Shown here: positions 15,006 to 26,191 of the stretch, in pieces | How positions within the stretch are numbered: position 1 is the first letter of the stretch | How the letters are laid out: each line of letters opens with the position of its first letter | Assembly (NCBI RefSeq): GCF_001929375.1 | Contig: NZ_MSGO01000048.1 | Location: 1-49,915 of the forward strand | From: Actinomyces oris | GTDB lineage: Bacteria; Actinomycetota; Actinomycetes; Actinomycetales; Actinomycetaceae | Reading direction: 5' to 3' | Length of the DNA: 49,915 nucleotides | Notes under the pieces: generated by a model | Told to the model about the DNA's origin: nothing | Seen by the model: the letters and a program-made list of their open reading frames with translations, nothing else | Databases searched by the model: none | Position numbers and translations under genes: made by a program

Positions 15006-15467
15006 ATGGGACTAACTGTTGATTACCCCACAGCGGTGCGGCGCTCGTCCGACCTGAGCAAGCATTCGGCCGAGGTCTTCGCCGAGGCGGAGGACCACCC
15101 CGTCACTGTGACCCGCCGCGACGGGGAGTCCCTTGTCCTCATGTCTCAGCGCGAGGCAGACGCTCGCACTGAGCTCTTGAACATAGCCGCCACCCTCATC
15201 ACGGTGTCCCTTGAGGATGGCCCACTCACTAAACGGATGGCCAGCCGATACCCGTGGATGTATGCACTGACGCCTCAGGATCAAGAACAGTGCGCTCGAG
15301 ACCTTATCGACGCTGCGCGAGCCTCCTTCTCCACACTCCAGCCGCACCTGGCGATCACCAAGTTGACCAGCTGGCGCGAGACAGCCGCGGCAATCGCTGC
15401 GGGTCTGAGTCCGCATCCGGTCGAGTGGCTCGACGACGATGCTGAAGCAGTCGTCGACCGTCCCTGA
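15006..15467 (+). CDS. Phd/YefM-type antitoxin
   Basis: This 153-residue protein has an N-terminal Phd/YefM DNA-binding region: AVRRSSDLSKHSAEVFAEAE followed by HPVTVTRRDGESLVLMSQRE (about 9-53). The C-terminal part is longer than in minimal antitoxins (usually 80-95 residues) and presumably wraps the toxin. I chose the ATG at 15006 because the antitoxin motif starts right after it and a -10 hexamer lies 6 nt upstream; no Shine-Dalgarno sequence is present. It is followed after 2 nt by the toxin gene. The block interrupts an otherwise housekeeping region between the disulfide reductase and aconitase. Confidence 0.8.
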   Translation: MGLTVDYPTAVRRSSDLSKHSAEVFAEAEDHPVTVTRRDGESLVLMSQREADARTELLNIAATLITVSLEDGPLTKRMASRYPWMYALTPQDQEQCARDLIDAARASFSTLQPHLAITKLTSWRETAAAIAAGLSPHPVEWLDDDAEAVVDRP

Positions 15468-15469
15468 TC

Positions 15470-15811
15470 ATGTCCAAGGAGAGCTTGGTTCCACGGCCCA
15501 CGAAAAAGTCGGAGTACGTCCTGAAGTTCGCCACGAAGCAGTCCGAGAAAGGGTGGCGTGACCTCGTAGCCACGATGAGGAATCCCATGAGCGACACCTG
15601 GGACTTCCTGACTCAATCACCTCTCACGACGACTCCGACCAACTACCCGCTCGAGGGATCCCTAGGCGCAGTGACCCGAGGCGGTCGCACTTTTCAGCGA
15701 TGGCAGCACAAACCTACTGCGAAGGGTACTGCCCGCATCTGGTTCTATATCGACGGCAGTACCGTCTACCTGGAGCAGGTTCACACCGCTCACCCCAACG
15801 AGACCAAGTAG
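15470..15811 (+). CDS. RelE/ParE-like toxin partner
   Basis: This 113-residue basic protein is encoded 2 nt after the antitoxin gene. It contains KQSEKGWRDLVATM near the start and ends with the beta-strand pattern TARIWFYIDGSTVYLEQVHT followed by HPNETK, which fits the RelE/ParE fold, in which an Arg-containing strand pair cuts mRNA or binds gyrase. The internal segment SPLTTTPTNYPLEGSLGAV is characteristic of a subfamily often annotated only as hypothetical next to Phd-like proteins in Actinobacteria. Which activity it has cannot be told here. Confidence 0.7.
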   Translation: MSKESLVPRPTKKSEYVLKFATKQSEKGWRDLVATMRNPMSDTWDFLTQSPLTTTPTNYPLEGSLGAVTRGGRTFQRWQHKPTAKGTARIWFYIDGSTVYLEQVHTAHPNETK

Positions 15812-15825
15812 CCACGTCGATCCAG

Positions 15826-18498
<2,673 letters not shown>

Positions 18499-18727
18499 CG
18501 GGGCTCACTTCCAGTTGTCGTACTGTTCCGGCATGCTGCACCGCCTCGGGCCTGTGCACGCGGACCTGCGGTGACGGCTAGGCGGAGAGCTGCGCGGATG
18601 CTCCGGTGTGGACCGTAGCCCACGGCATGTCATCCGTTGTCAATACGCAGGAATGCCTGACCAAAGCCGGTAAGCGGGTCGGCACCTGGGGAGCGCATTT
18701 GGTGACGCCGGCCGCACGCAACCCCGT

Positions 18728-20125
18728 TCAGGAGCGCTCGAGCACCGCGATCGTCTCGAAGTGGTGAGTGTGCGGGAACATGTCCAGCGCGCTCATGGAG
18801 CCCAGCGCGTAGCCGGCCCGCAGCAGGGTTCCCAGGTCCCGGGCCAGGGCCGCCGGGTCGCAGGCCACCAGGACGATCCGCTGGGCCCCCAGGGCGCCGA
18901 CGGCCTCGATGACCTCGCGCCCGGCTCCCTGCCTCGGCGGGTCGAGGACGACGACGTCGGGGCGGCCACCGGTGAAGGAAACGGCGAGCTCGCGCACCGA
19001 GCGGGCGCTCACACGGCCCGAGGCCAGGCGTGCGGCGGGGTGGTCGTGCAGTGTGCGGCGGGCGTCGCGAACGGCCTGCTCATTGCCCTCCAGGGACAGG
19101 ACCTGACCGCCGGCCCCCACCAGGGCGGCCAGCGGCAGGGTGAACAGACCGGCCCCCGAGTAGAGCTCCAGGACGCGGCTGCCCGCAGCGCCTTCGAGGT
19201 TCTCCCCCAGGGCGCCTCGTACGACGCGCTCGACCAGCACTCGGGGGGCGTCGACGTGAACCTGCCAGAAGCCCTCGGCGTGGACGGAGTAGGTCAGCTC
19301 CCCCAGTCCTAGGGCGGAGGCGTCCACGACCTCCCGGACCCGGCGCCGTCCGGTGCTGCGGGCCTGGGCGGTCAGGAGCCGCTCGTCGAGCAGGACGACG
19401 GGCTCACCCCCGCTGGGGGCGATGGCCTCGATGCGCATGCCGGGCCGGTAGTGGGCGCGCCAGCGGGAGCGCTCCAGCAGCCCGATCTCGGTGATGGCGC
19501 CAACCGCCAGAGGCAGGCGGCGCAGGGGCAGGACCGTCCCGGAGCGGAAGGCGTGCATGCCGGGCCTGCCGTCCTCACAGACCGTCAGGCTGATGCGGGT
19601 GCGGGTGGCGGTTCCGGCCAGGGCGCGCCGGCTGGCGCTGCTGGAGGCCTGGGCCGCGGCGTCAGTGGGCATGGGCTCGATCGGCACGGCGGCTGCGGCG
19701 GAGGCCTCGGGCAGGCAGGCGACGGCGTCGGCCACCTCCTGCCCGCCGATCCGGCGCAGGCAGTCGGCCAGGACCCAGCGCTTCCAGGTGCGCTGGGCGT
19801 CCAGGGCCACGTGGGCGAGCTCTCCCCCGCCCACGCCGGCCGGGCCGGCCTCGGGCCAGACGGACTCGACGCGGTCCGGGGACGCCTGGAGGATCTCAAC
19901 GGCGTCGGCGCGCCAGGTCCGCGAGGTCATCTCGGTCAGGCGGGCCCGCACCGTCTCACCGGGCAGGGAGTGGCGCACGAAGATGACGCGGCCGCCCGGG
20001 TCGTCCACGGGTCGGGCCACGCAGTGCCCGCCGTGTGCAGGGGCCCCCACCGCCAGGGTCAGCTCGCGCGGCTCGCCGCGGCTGGGGGCGGGCTGGTCTC
20101 CGGTCCGGCTGGGCTGGGGGGTCAT
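18728..20125 (-). CDS. TrmA/RlmD-family class I SAM-dependent RNA methyltransferase
   Basis: This 465-residue protein has an N-terminal TRAM-like domain (RELTLAVGAPAHGGHCVARP), the SAM-binding motif VLELYSGAGLFTLPLA, VVLDPPRQGAG, and VLVACDPAALARDLGTLL with the catalytic Cys that forms the covalent uridine adduct. It is expected to make 5-methyluridine in tRNA or 23S rRNA. The Fe-S cysteine cluster of RlmD is not apparent. The ATG overlaps the permease stop by 4 bp. This pairing with an APC permease and two TrkA proteins matches the M. tuberculosis Rv2689c-Rv2692 order. Confidence 0.88.
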   Translation of the reverse strand: MTPQPSRTGDQPAPSRGEPRELTLAVGAPAHGGHCVARPVDDPGGRVIFVRHSLPGETVRARLTEMTSRTWRADAVEILQASPDRVESVWPEAGPAGVGGGELAHVALDAQRTWKRWVLADCLRRIGGQEVADAVACLPEASAAAAVPIEPMPTDAAAQASSSASRRALAGTATRTRISLTVCEDGRPGMHAFRSGTVLPLRRLPLAVGAITEIGLLERSRWRAHYRPGMRIEAIAPSGGEPVVLLDERLLTAQARSTGRRRVREVVDASALGLGELTYSVHAEGFWQVHVDAPRVLVERVVRGALGENLEGAAGSRVLELYSGAGLFTLPLAALVGAGGQVLSLEGNEQAVRDARRTLHDHPAARLASGRVSARSVRELAVSFTGGRPDVVVLDPPRQGAGREVIEAVGALGAQRIVLVACDPAALARDLGTLLRAGYALGSMSALDMFPHTHHFETIAVLERS

Positions 20126-22230
20126 CGACTCTCCTGGGGGTCTGCACCGACGCCGCCGGTGCTGGGGGCGCTGTGCTGGTCGAGGTGGCTGAGGTGGCTG
20201 TCGACGTGACGGCGCATGGCGACGTCGGCGTCGATGATTCCCTCAGCGGTGCGGGCGCGCACGCCGTGGTGGATGTGCCGTTGTCCGGGCAGTCCCAGCT
20301 GCCAGGGCACGGAGGCCACGACGACGCCGGGGGTGAACAGCAGGACGGTCTTGAGGCGCAGGGCGGTCTGGTTGTGGAGGATCTGCTCCCACCAGTGGCG
20401 CACGATGTACTCGGGAAGGAAGACGACGACGAGGTCGCGGGGGGACTCACGGCGCACCGAGCGGACGTAGTTGATGACCGGGCGGGTGATGTCCCGGTAA
20501 GGGGAGTCCAGAACCGTCAGGGGCACGGCGATGTCGGCCTCCTCCCAGGCGTCCAGGAGGCGCTCGGCGCCGCCGTCGCCGGTGTCCACCGTCAGGGCCT
20601 CCAGGGCGGTGGGGTGAGTCGACTGGGCGTAGGTCAGGGCCCGCAGCGTGGGCTGGTGGAGGCGGGAGGCCAGGACGATGGCGTGGACGTGGGCCGGCAG
20701 GACGCGGGCGTCGTGGAGGTCGGAGATGGCCACCTCCTCGCTGACTCGGCGGTAGTGGCGGCGGATCCGGTTCATCACCAGGTAGAGCAGCGCCATGATC
20801 GTCAGGGTGATCCAGGCTCCTCGGGTGAGCTTGGTGAGCAGAACGATGACCAGGACCGTCCCGGTGCCCAGCACGCCGATGGAGTTGATGATGCGGGCGC
20901 GGTGCATGCGTGAGCGGGCCCGCGGCTCGGTGGCGATGGTCAGCTCGCGCGTCCAGTGACGCACCATGCCCACCTGGGAGAGCGAGAAGGAGATGAACAC
21001 ACCCACGATGTAGAGCTGGATGAGGCGAGTCGTGTTGGCCTCGAATCCGATGAGGAAGGCCACGGCCCCCAGCCACAGGACGATGATGCCGTTGGAGAAG
21101 GCCAGGCGGTCGCCGCGCTGAGAGAGCTGGCGGGGCAGGAACTCGTCACGGGCCAGGACGCTGGCCAGGACCGGGAACCCGTTGAAGGCGGTGTTGGCGG
21201 CCAGGACCAGGATCAGCCCGGTGACGGTGGCGACCAGGTAGAACATCGGGCGGAAGCCGGAGAAGACGGTGGCGGCGATCTGTCCGATCGCGGGGTCCTG
21301 ATGGTAGCTGTCCCCGACCGGGACGCCGTTGCGCAGGAGCTGGTGGGCCGGGTCCTCCACCATGCGCACGCCGACGGCGCCGGCCAGGTGGATGACGCTC
21401 ATGAGCATCAGCGCGGCGATTCCCCCCAGGAGCAGCAGCGTGGTGGCGGCGTTGCGGGACTTGGGGCGCTGGAAGCTGGGCACGCCGTTGGAGATCGCCT
21501 CCACGCCGGTCAGGGCAGCGCACCCGGAGGAGAAGGCCCGCAGGACCAGGAAGCCTCCGGCCAGGCCGGTCAGGCCCTGCTCCCAGCCGGCGTGGGTGAC
21601 GACGTCGAAGCCGGCGGACTCGGCCCGCCCGAGGGTCCCGGTCAGCTCCTGGATGAGGCCGACGACGGCCATGACGCCGATGACACCCATGTACAGGTAG
21701 GTGGGAATGGCGAAGGCCCGGCCCGACTCGCGCGAGCCGCGCATGTTGAGCACGGCCAGGACGGTGACGACCGCGACGGCGATCTCCACCTTGTAGGGGA
21801 CCAGGGAGGGCAGGGCGGCCGCGAGGTAGGAGGCGCCCGAGGACACCGAGACCGCGACGGTCAGGACATAGTCGCTCAGCAGGGCCGAGGCCACCAGGAG
21901 ACCGGCGTGGGAGCCGAGGTTGGCCGAGACCACCTCGTAGTCGCCGCCGCCCGAGGGGTAGGCGTGGACGGTCTGGCGGTAGGAGGCCACGACCACGACC
22001 AGGACGCCGACGACGGCCAGGGCGACCCACGGGGACAGAGAGATGGCGGCGACGCCCGCCACGGCCAGGGTGATGAGCACCTCATCTGGGGCGTAGCCCA
22101 CGGAGGACAGGGCGTCGGAGGCGAATACCGGAAGGGCGATCCTCTTGGGTAGGAGCGTCTCCCCCAGAGCTCCGCTGGGGACAGGACGGCCGACGAGAAG
22201 CCGCTTGATGCGGTCTGCGAAGTCACGCAC
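20122..22230 (-). CDS. APC-superfamily permease, potentially K+ or amino-acid transport
   Basis: This 702-residue membrane protein has about 12 transmembrane helices (to about residue 500) and a long cytoplasmic C-terminal region. The N-terminus LLPKRIALPVFASDALSSVG followed by YAPDE is diagnostic of the actinobacterial and Firmicute permeases that share the APC fold with KUP/KimA-type potassium importers. Divergent neighbours encode TrkA/RCK regulatory subunits, which supports potassium transport. I take GTG 22230 as start, since homologues begin a few residues before this motif; the longer frame to 22323 would run into the divergent trkA gene. Confidence 0.85.
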   Translation of the reverse strand: MRDFADRIKRLLVGRPVPSGALGETLLPKRIALPVFASDALSSVGYAPDEVLITLAVAGVAAISLSPWVALAVVGVLVVVVASYRQTVHAYPSGGGDYEVVSANLGSHAGLLVASALLSDYVLTVAVSVSSGASYLAAALPSLVPYKVEIAVAVVTVLAVLNMRGSRESGRAFAIPTYLYMGVIGVMAVVGLIQELTGTLGRAESAGFDVVTHAGWEQGLTGLAGGFLVLRAFSSGCAALTGVEAISNGVPSFQRPKSRNAATTLLLLGGIAALMLMSVIHLAGAVGVRMVEDPAHQLLRNGVPVGDSYHQDPAIGQIAATVFSGFRPMFYLVATVTGLILVLAANTAFNGFPVLASVLARDEFLPRQLSQRGDRLAFSNGIIVLWLGAVAFLIGFEANTTRLIQLYIVGVFISFSLSQVGMVRHWTRELTIATEPRARSRMHRARIINSIGVLGTGTVLVIVLLTKLTRGAWITLTIMALLYLVMNRIRRHYRRVSEEVAISDLHDARVLPAHVHAIVLASRLHQPTLRALTYAQSTHPTALEALTVDTGDGGAERLLDAWEEADIAVPLTVLDSPYRDITRPVINYVRSVRRESPRDLVVVFLPEYIVRHWWEQILHNQTALRLKTVLLFTPGVVVASVPWQLGLPGQRHIHHGVRARTAEGIIDADVAMRRHVDSHLSHLDQHSAPSTGGVGADPQESR

Positions 22231-22279
22231 GTCTCCAGATATTACGTCCCTGGCCCGACAACGGAGTACCGTCCTCCTC

Positions 22280-22945
22280 GTGCACTTCGTCATCATGGGC
22301 TGTGGACGCGTCGGAGCGTCCATGGCTGTTCAGCTCGACCGTATGGGGCACTCGGTGTCCGTCATCGACCGCTCCTCGGACTCCTTCCGCCGTCTGCCCT
22401 CGGACTTCAACGGCCGCAAGGTCAAAGGGGTCGGCTACGACCGCGATGCCCTGGAGCAGGCGGGTATCGACGAGGCTTACGCCTTCGTCGCCGTCTCCAA
22501 CGGGGACAACTCCAACATCGTGGCTGCGCGCGTGGCCCGGGAGAGCTTCGGCGTGGACAACGTCGTCGCCCGGATCTACGACTCGCGGCGAGCCGACGTC
22601 TACGAGCGCCTGGGCATCCCCACGGTGGCCACCGTGCGTCAGACGGCCGACCAGATGATGCGCCGTATCCTGCCGGGCTCCAGTGCCCGCGAGCTCGAGG
22701 ATCCCTCGGGCACGGTGGCTCTCATCCAGCCCAACGCCTCCCCGCAGTGGGTCGGTACGACGATCGGGGTCCTGGAGGACCGCCTGAGGGTGCGGGTGGC
22801 CTGGATCTCGCGTGATGCCACGGCGCTGCTGCCCGAGGCCGCCACCGTCATCCAGGAGCACGACCGACTGCACCTGGCGGTGAGCACCGACCGTATCGGT
22901 CAGGTCCGCCGCGCCCTGTCACACGCCCCGACCCAGGAGGTCTGA
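22280..22945 (+). CDS. TrkA-type potassium regulatory protein (RCK domains), CeoB-like
   Basis: This 221-residue protein has an NAD-binding RCK_N domain (FVIMGCGRVGASMAVQLD, residues 3-20, with GxGxxG) and a C-terminal RCK_C domain from about residue 145. Such subunits bind nucleotides and gate K+ channels or transporters. The GTG at 22280 begins the Rossmann strand directly; the longer frame from 22145 overlaps the divergent permease gene. It is the first of two tandem TrkA genes, 3 bp apart, and is divergent from the permease with a 49-bp promoter region. The pair corresponds to CeoB and CeoC of mycobacteria. Confidence 0.9.
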   Translation: MHFVIMGCGRVGASMAVQLDRMGHSVSVIDRSSDSFRRLPSDFNGRKVKGVGYDRDALEQAGIDEAYAFVAVSNGDNSNIVAARVARESFGVDNVVARIYDSRRADVYERLGIPTVATVRQTADQMMRRILPGSSARELEDPSGTVALIQPNASPQWVGTTIGVLEDRLRVRVAWISRDATALLPEAATVIQEHDRLHLAVSTDRIGQVRRALSHAPTQEV

Positions 22946-22948
22946 GCC

Positions 22949-23611
22949 ATGCAGATCGTGATCGCCGGAGCCGGATCCGTGGGCCGTTCCATCGCCCGAG
23001 AGCTCATCAGTCACGGCCACGAGGTCACCCTCGTCGACCGTTCCACCGAGGCCATGCGCATCGCCTCGGTCCCGCAGGCCGACTGGCAGCTGGCCGACGC
23101 CTGCGACATCGACGCCCTGGAGCGCGCCGGGGCCGAGACCTGCGACGTCATTGTGGCCGCCACCGGGGACGACAAGGCCAACCTGGTCATCTCCCTGCTG
23201 GCCAAGACCGAGTACGGGGTGCCCCGTACGGTCGCGCGCGTCAACAACCCCAAGAGCGAGTGGCTCTTCGACGAGACCTGGGGCGTGGACGTGGCCGTGT
23301 CGACCCCGCGCTTCATGACGGCCCTGGTGGAGGAGGCCGTCAGTGTCGGCAGCCTGGTGAGCATCTTCCACTTCCACCAGTCGGGCGCCTCCATGCACGA
23401 GCTGACCCTGCCGGAGGACTCACCGGTCATCGGCGAGCTCGTCACCGACATCGAGCTGCCGCCCCACACGGTGCTGGCGGCGATCCTGCGCGACTACCGC
23501 CCCATCACACCGGACCGCGACGAGCGCTTCGAGCGCGGCGACGAGCTCATCTTCCTCACGGCGAGGGAGGGGGAGTCCAGCCTGGAGGAGCTGCCCCTCA
23601 TCTTCACGTGA
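22949..23611 (+). CDS. TrkA-type potassium regulatory protein (RCK domains), CeoC-like
   Basis: This 220-residue second RCK protein begins MQIVIAGAGSVGRSIARELI with the GxGxxG nucleotide-binding loop and an acidic residue closing strand 2 (VTLVDRS). The C-terminal RCK_C domain runs from about residue 140 (MHELTLPEDSPVIGELV) to the end. It probably forms a heteromeric ring with the upstream paralogue and controls the divergent permease. It is convergent with the DUF3159 gene, 12 bp apart, with no evident terminator between them. Confidence 0.9.
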   Translation: MQIVIAGAGSVGRSIARELISHGHEVTLVDRSTEAMRIASVPQADWQLADACDIDALERAGAETCDVIVAATGDDKANLVISLLAKTEYGVPRTVARVNNPKSEWLFDETWGVDVAVSTPRFMTALVEEAVSVGSLVSIFHFHQSGASMHELTLPEDSPVIGELVTDIELPPHTVLAAILRDYRPITPDRDERFERGDELIFLTAREGESSLEELPLIFT

Positions 23612-23623
23612 CGCTGGGCGGCG

Positions 23624-24400
23624 CTACCGCTCGGCGGGAGCCTGGGCCTGGGCGATCTGGCTGGGGGCCACCAGCAGCCAGATGAACCACAGGGTCACGG
23701 CGTACAACGGCACGCCCAGGATGAGGCGGGCCGCCCCGAGGTAGGACACGGCCTGGGCGCCGGCCAGGTAGAGGGGCACCTCGACGACGAGCCGCAGGGC
23801 GAACATGAGCGTCAGGACCCAGGTGCCCGCGTGGTAGCGGCGCCGGACAAGGCGCAGGGCCGGCTCGGTGCGCCAGGCCGAGGGGCGTGCGGCGGGATCG
23901 TCGTGGGCCTGCGGCGCCTGGGCGCTGCCCGAGTCCTTGCTCGCGCCACAGTCCTCACTGCGGTCCGACTCGTCGGTGACGCGGTGCCACAGAGTCATGA
24001 GGGCGCCCACGATCGGCCAGCCGATGAGCAGGGAGACCAGGCAGGCGACCAACCAGGCCGCGTTGATCATGAGGCCGGTGGCGTAGAAGTTGGAGGCGTC
24101 GCCGCTGCGCCAGGCCCACAGGGCCGAGACCAGGACCAGCACGACCCCGCCGACGACCTGGACCGGGGACTGGCGCTGCACCAGACGGGCCACGAGGCAG
24201 ATGGCGCTGATGGCCAGGGAGGAGATCAGCGCCGCCACCAGTGCGGTGGGCCGCACCGCCATGACCAGGACGAACATGAGAGTGGGCACGACCGACTCGA
24301 GGATGCCGCGCCACCCGCCCACGGCGGCCATGGCGTCGAAGCGCTCGGAGTCGATGGCTCCCAGGCCCGTACGGGTGGTTCCAGTGGAACGGCTGCTCAT
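23624..24400 (-). CDS. DUF3159 membrane protein
   Basis: This 258-residue protein has six hydrophobic segments in two groups of three (about 37-100 and 107-145, then 200-245) separated by a hydrophilic, acidic middle part (about 145-195). It begins the DUF3159 pattern at MAAVGGWRGILESVVPTLMF. The family is actinobacterial and of unknown function. It matches the Rv2693c position after the TrkA pair in M. tuberculosis. It lies 33 bp downstream of the OB-fold gene on the same strand and is probably co-transcribed with it. Confidence 0.8.
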   Translation of the reverse strand: MSSRSTGTTRTGLGAIDSERFDAMAAVGGWRGILESVVPTLMFVLVMAVRPTALVAALISSLAISAICLVARLVQRQSPVQVVGGVVLVLVSALWAWRSGDASNFYATGLMINAAWLVACLVSLLIGWPIVGALMTLWHRVTDESDRSEDCGASKDSGSAQAPQAHDDPAARPSAWRTEPALRLVRRRYHAGTWVLTLMFALRLVVEVPLYLAGAQAVSYLGAARLILGVPLYAVTLWFIWLLVAPSQIAQAQAPAER

Positions 24401-24433
24401 TCGATGGTCCTTCCCGCAGGTGGCTGCCGGTTG

Positions 24434-24811
24434 CTACTGCCCCGGCCCCAGCAGGCGATAGGCAGGGTTGTGGATCTGCTGGCGGTGGGTGCCGTCGGCG
24501 ACCCGCCCCTCAGCGAGGAGATGGGCCCCCGGCTTGATGCCGGGGATGCGTCGCCGGCCCCACCACACCAGGTCGATGCTGCCGGTGCCGTCGTAGAGCT
24601 GCCCGACGAGGATGGGCTTGTCCTGGCTCGAACGGTAGGTGACCGCCTGCAGCACACCTGAGACGCAGGTCCGCTGGCGCGAGGTCAGCGAACCGATCGG
24701 ATCGGTGCCCCGCCTGCTGGCGGAGCGCTCCTCCTCCTCGGCCTTGAGGTGCTCGCGACTGGTGCGCAGCGATTCGTAGAGCCGCTTCACCCGGGCCGAC
24801 AGCGCCCCCAT
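24434..24811 (-). CDS. OB-fold nucleic-acid-binding domain protein
   Basis: This 125-residue protein has a helical N-terminal part rich in Arg and Glu (RTSREHLKAEEEERSASRR) and a C-terminal OB fold (about 48-122: RTCVSGVLQAVTYRS, ILVGQLYDGTGSIDLVWWG, IPGIKPGAHLLAEGRV), similar to the RecG wedge/tRNA_anti type. It probably binds single-stranded DNA or RNA. The ATG directly abuts the DUF3710 stop codon, so the two are coupled. It is equivalent in position to Rv2694c. Confidence 0.82.
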   Translation of the reverse strand: MGALSARVKRLYESLRTSREHLKAEEEERSASRRGTDPIGSLTSRQRTCVSGVLQAVTYRSSQDKPILVGQLYDGTGSIDLVWWGRRRIPGIKPGAHLLAEGRVADGTHRQQIHNPAYRLLGPGQ

Positions 24812-25519
24812 CTAACGCACTTCGGCGACGGTCGGGCCGGGCGCCAGCGGGTCGATGCCGGGCAGGTCCTCGGCCTCGGGTCCGGTCGCGACTCCGGGCG
24901 CGTGCAGGGGCAGGATCTCGCGGGGCGGGCGGGCCTGGCCGTCGCGCACGACGACGATTCCGCGCAGTACCTCCCGCAGTGCCTGGGCGGAGTGCTCGGA
25001 GGAGGCGGCCGGTCCCTGAAGGACGCCGCGCAGGAACCAGCGGGGGCCGTCGATCCCCAGGAATCTGATCGTGCTGGTCGCCATCGTGCCGTCGGGGCCG
25101 CGCATGGGCAGGTGAGCGACCAGCTCGATGCCGTGCTCCCCGTGGCTCTCCTCGTAGCGGGCACCGTTCCCGGCGAGCTCGCCAGCGATGTCGCCGCGCA
25201 GCTCGTCCCAGATGCCCTCGGTGCGCGGTGCGGCGAAGGCCCGCAGCTCGAGCGCCGAGCCGCCCAGAGCCAGGACGACGGCGGTGACGGTGCCGTCGGG
25301 CGCAGGGTCCAGACGCAGCTGCATCCCGTCAACGGCCGGGACCTGCAGCGCACCCAGGTCGATGCGAGGCACCTCCTCCTGGTCCTCGGGCAGCTCACTG
25401 AGGTCCCAGGGGCCAGAGGCGGCGGTCTCGTCGAGGTCGTCGCTGTCGGGGTCGCGCCCGAGGGCGGACTCGTCGGAATCGATGGTTGCGTCGTCACGAC
25501 GGCGCGAGAACAGTCCCAT
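24812..25519 (-). CDS. DUF3710 domain protein
   Basis: This 235-residue protein begins MGLFSRRRDD with a disordered acidic N-terminus (to about residue 50), then the DUF3710 core (DLGALQVPAVDGMQLRLDP, IRFLGIDGPRWFLRGVLQG, REVLRGIVVVRDGQARPPRE). The function is unknown; it is an actinobacterial family. In M. tuberculosis (Rv2696c) the next gene upstream is dut, but here the DUF4193 gene follows directly with no dut between them. The start is ATG 25519. Confidence 0.85.
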   Translation of the reverse strand: MGLFSRRRDDATIDSDESALGRDPDSDDLDETAASGPWDLSELPEDQEEVPRIDLGALQVPAVDGMQLRLDPAPDGTVTAVVLALGGSALELRAFAAPRTEGIWDELRGDIAGELAGNGARYEESHGEHGIELVAHLPMRGPDGTMATSTIRFLGIDGPRWFLRGVLQGPAASSEHSAQALREVLRGIVVVRDGQARPPREILPLHAPGVATGPEAEDLPGIDPLAPGPTVAEVR

Positions 25520-25546
25520 GGGGATCTCCTGAGTCGGGTGGGAGCG

Positions 25547-25852
25547 TCAGCCGGCGCAGTCGGCGCACACCGGAAGACCGGTCGCCTCGTCGACGAAGGC
25601 CAGCTGGCTGCGGTGATGGACGAGGAAGCACTCCGAGCAGGTGAACTCGTCCTCGAGCTGAGGAACGACGTGAACGCTCAGCTCCTCACGGGACAGGTCC
25701 GCCCCGGGAAGCTCGAAGCCCTCGGCGGCCTCGTTCTCGTCCTCCTCGATCGCGGCGGATGACTGATCCTTCTGCCGCGAGGTCAGCTCTTCGATGGAAT
25801 CGGCCTCGGGCTCGTCATCATTCTTGCGCGGGGCGTCGTAGTCGGTCGCCAT
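25547..25852 (-). CDS. DUF4193 small zinc-finger protein
   Basis: This 101-residue acidic protein begins MATDYDAPRKND, as is usual for DUF4193. It ends in a treble-clef-like zinc site with CSECF and CADCAG (two CxxC pairs about 25 residues apart). The family is restricted to Actinobacteria and has no established function. ATG 25852 is chosen because the conserved N-terminus starts there and GAGG lies just upstream; the open frame to 26026 is not protein-like. It is probably the first gene of the DUF4193-DUF3710-OB-DUF3159 operon. Confidence 0.88.
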   Translation of the reverse strand: MATDYDAPRKNDDEPEADSIEELTSRQKDQSSAAIEEDENEAAEGFELPGADLSREELSVHVVPQLEDEFTCSECFLVHHRSQLAFVDEATGLPVCADCAG

Positions 25853-26191
25853 GGCCTCGTCACTCTTTCTGTCGACGGCTCTCGGGTGCCCTTCGGAAGG
25901 CGGGAGCCGAGCCGTGCACTGCGCACCGGCGTCGTGCCGAGGATTCGGCACCCCCGTCCCGGAAGGCACGCGCACAATAGCACCGCCAGGCGACCCGTCA
26001 AGCCAAATCGCCCGACCAAGGAGCACGATTCGCTTGCAGTGCGTCCGACCCGAGGGTTTTCACGAGGGTATTCACACGTGCTTCACATGTGGCACACCGC
26101 TGCGCCTCCCACGGCTCGGCGCCTGCGGATGGCAGGCTGTGAGGCACAGTGGAGCATATCGTGCTGACACGGGATGAAGGAGGCCCCACCC
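25853..26191. other. Divergent intergenic region with a tandem direct repeat
   Basis: This 339-bp gap lies between two divergent genes (DUF4193 and sepH) and contains no convincing gene. It holds two near-identical direct repeats, TTCACACGTG (26071-26080) and TTCACATGTG (26082-26091), spaced one helical turn apart, so a regulator could bind here. The sepH ribosome-binding site AAGGAGG lies at 26177-26183. Promoters for both directions must be here, but no strong -35/-10 pair stands out. Confidence 0.4.

Noticed and set aside
14989-15006. A possible LexA box at the antitoxin promoter (CGAA...TTCG)
   Set aside because: The spacing between half-sites is 7, not the 6 needed, and flanking bases differ from the two boxes described.
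13380-15467. A 695-codon plus-strand frame covering the reductase gene and the antitoxin
   Set aside because: Its first part is the complement of the disulfide reductase with skewed composition; only the last 153 codons form a real gene (the antitoxin).
18615-18643. A full sigma70 promoter for acnA around the perfect TTGACA
   Set aside because: No acceptable -10 hexamer occurs at 16-19 nt from it, so it is only mentioned under acnA.
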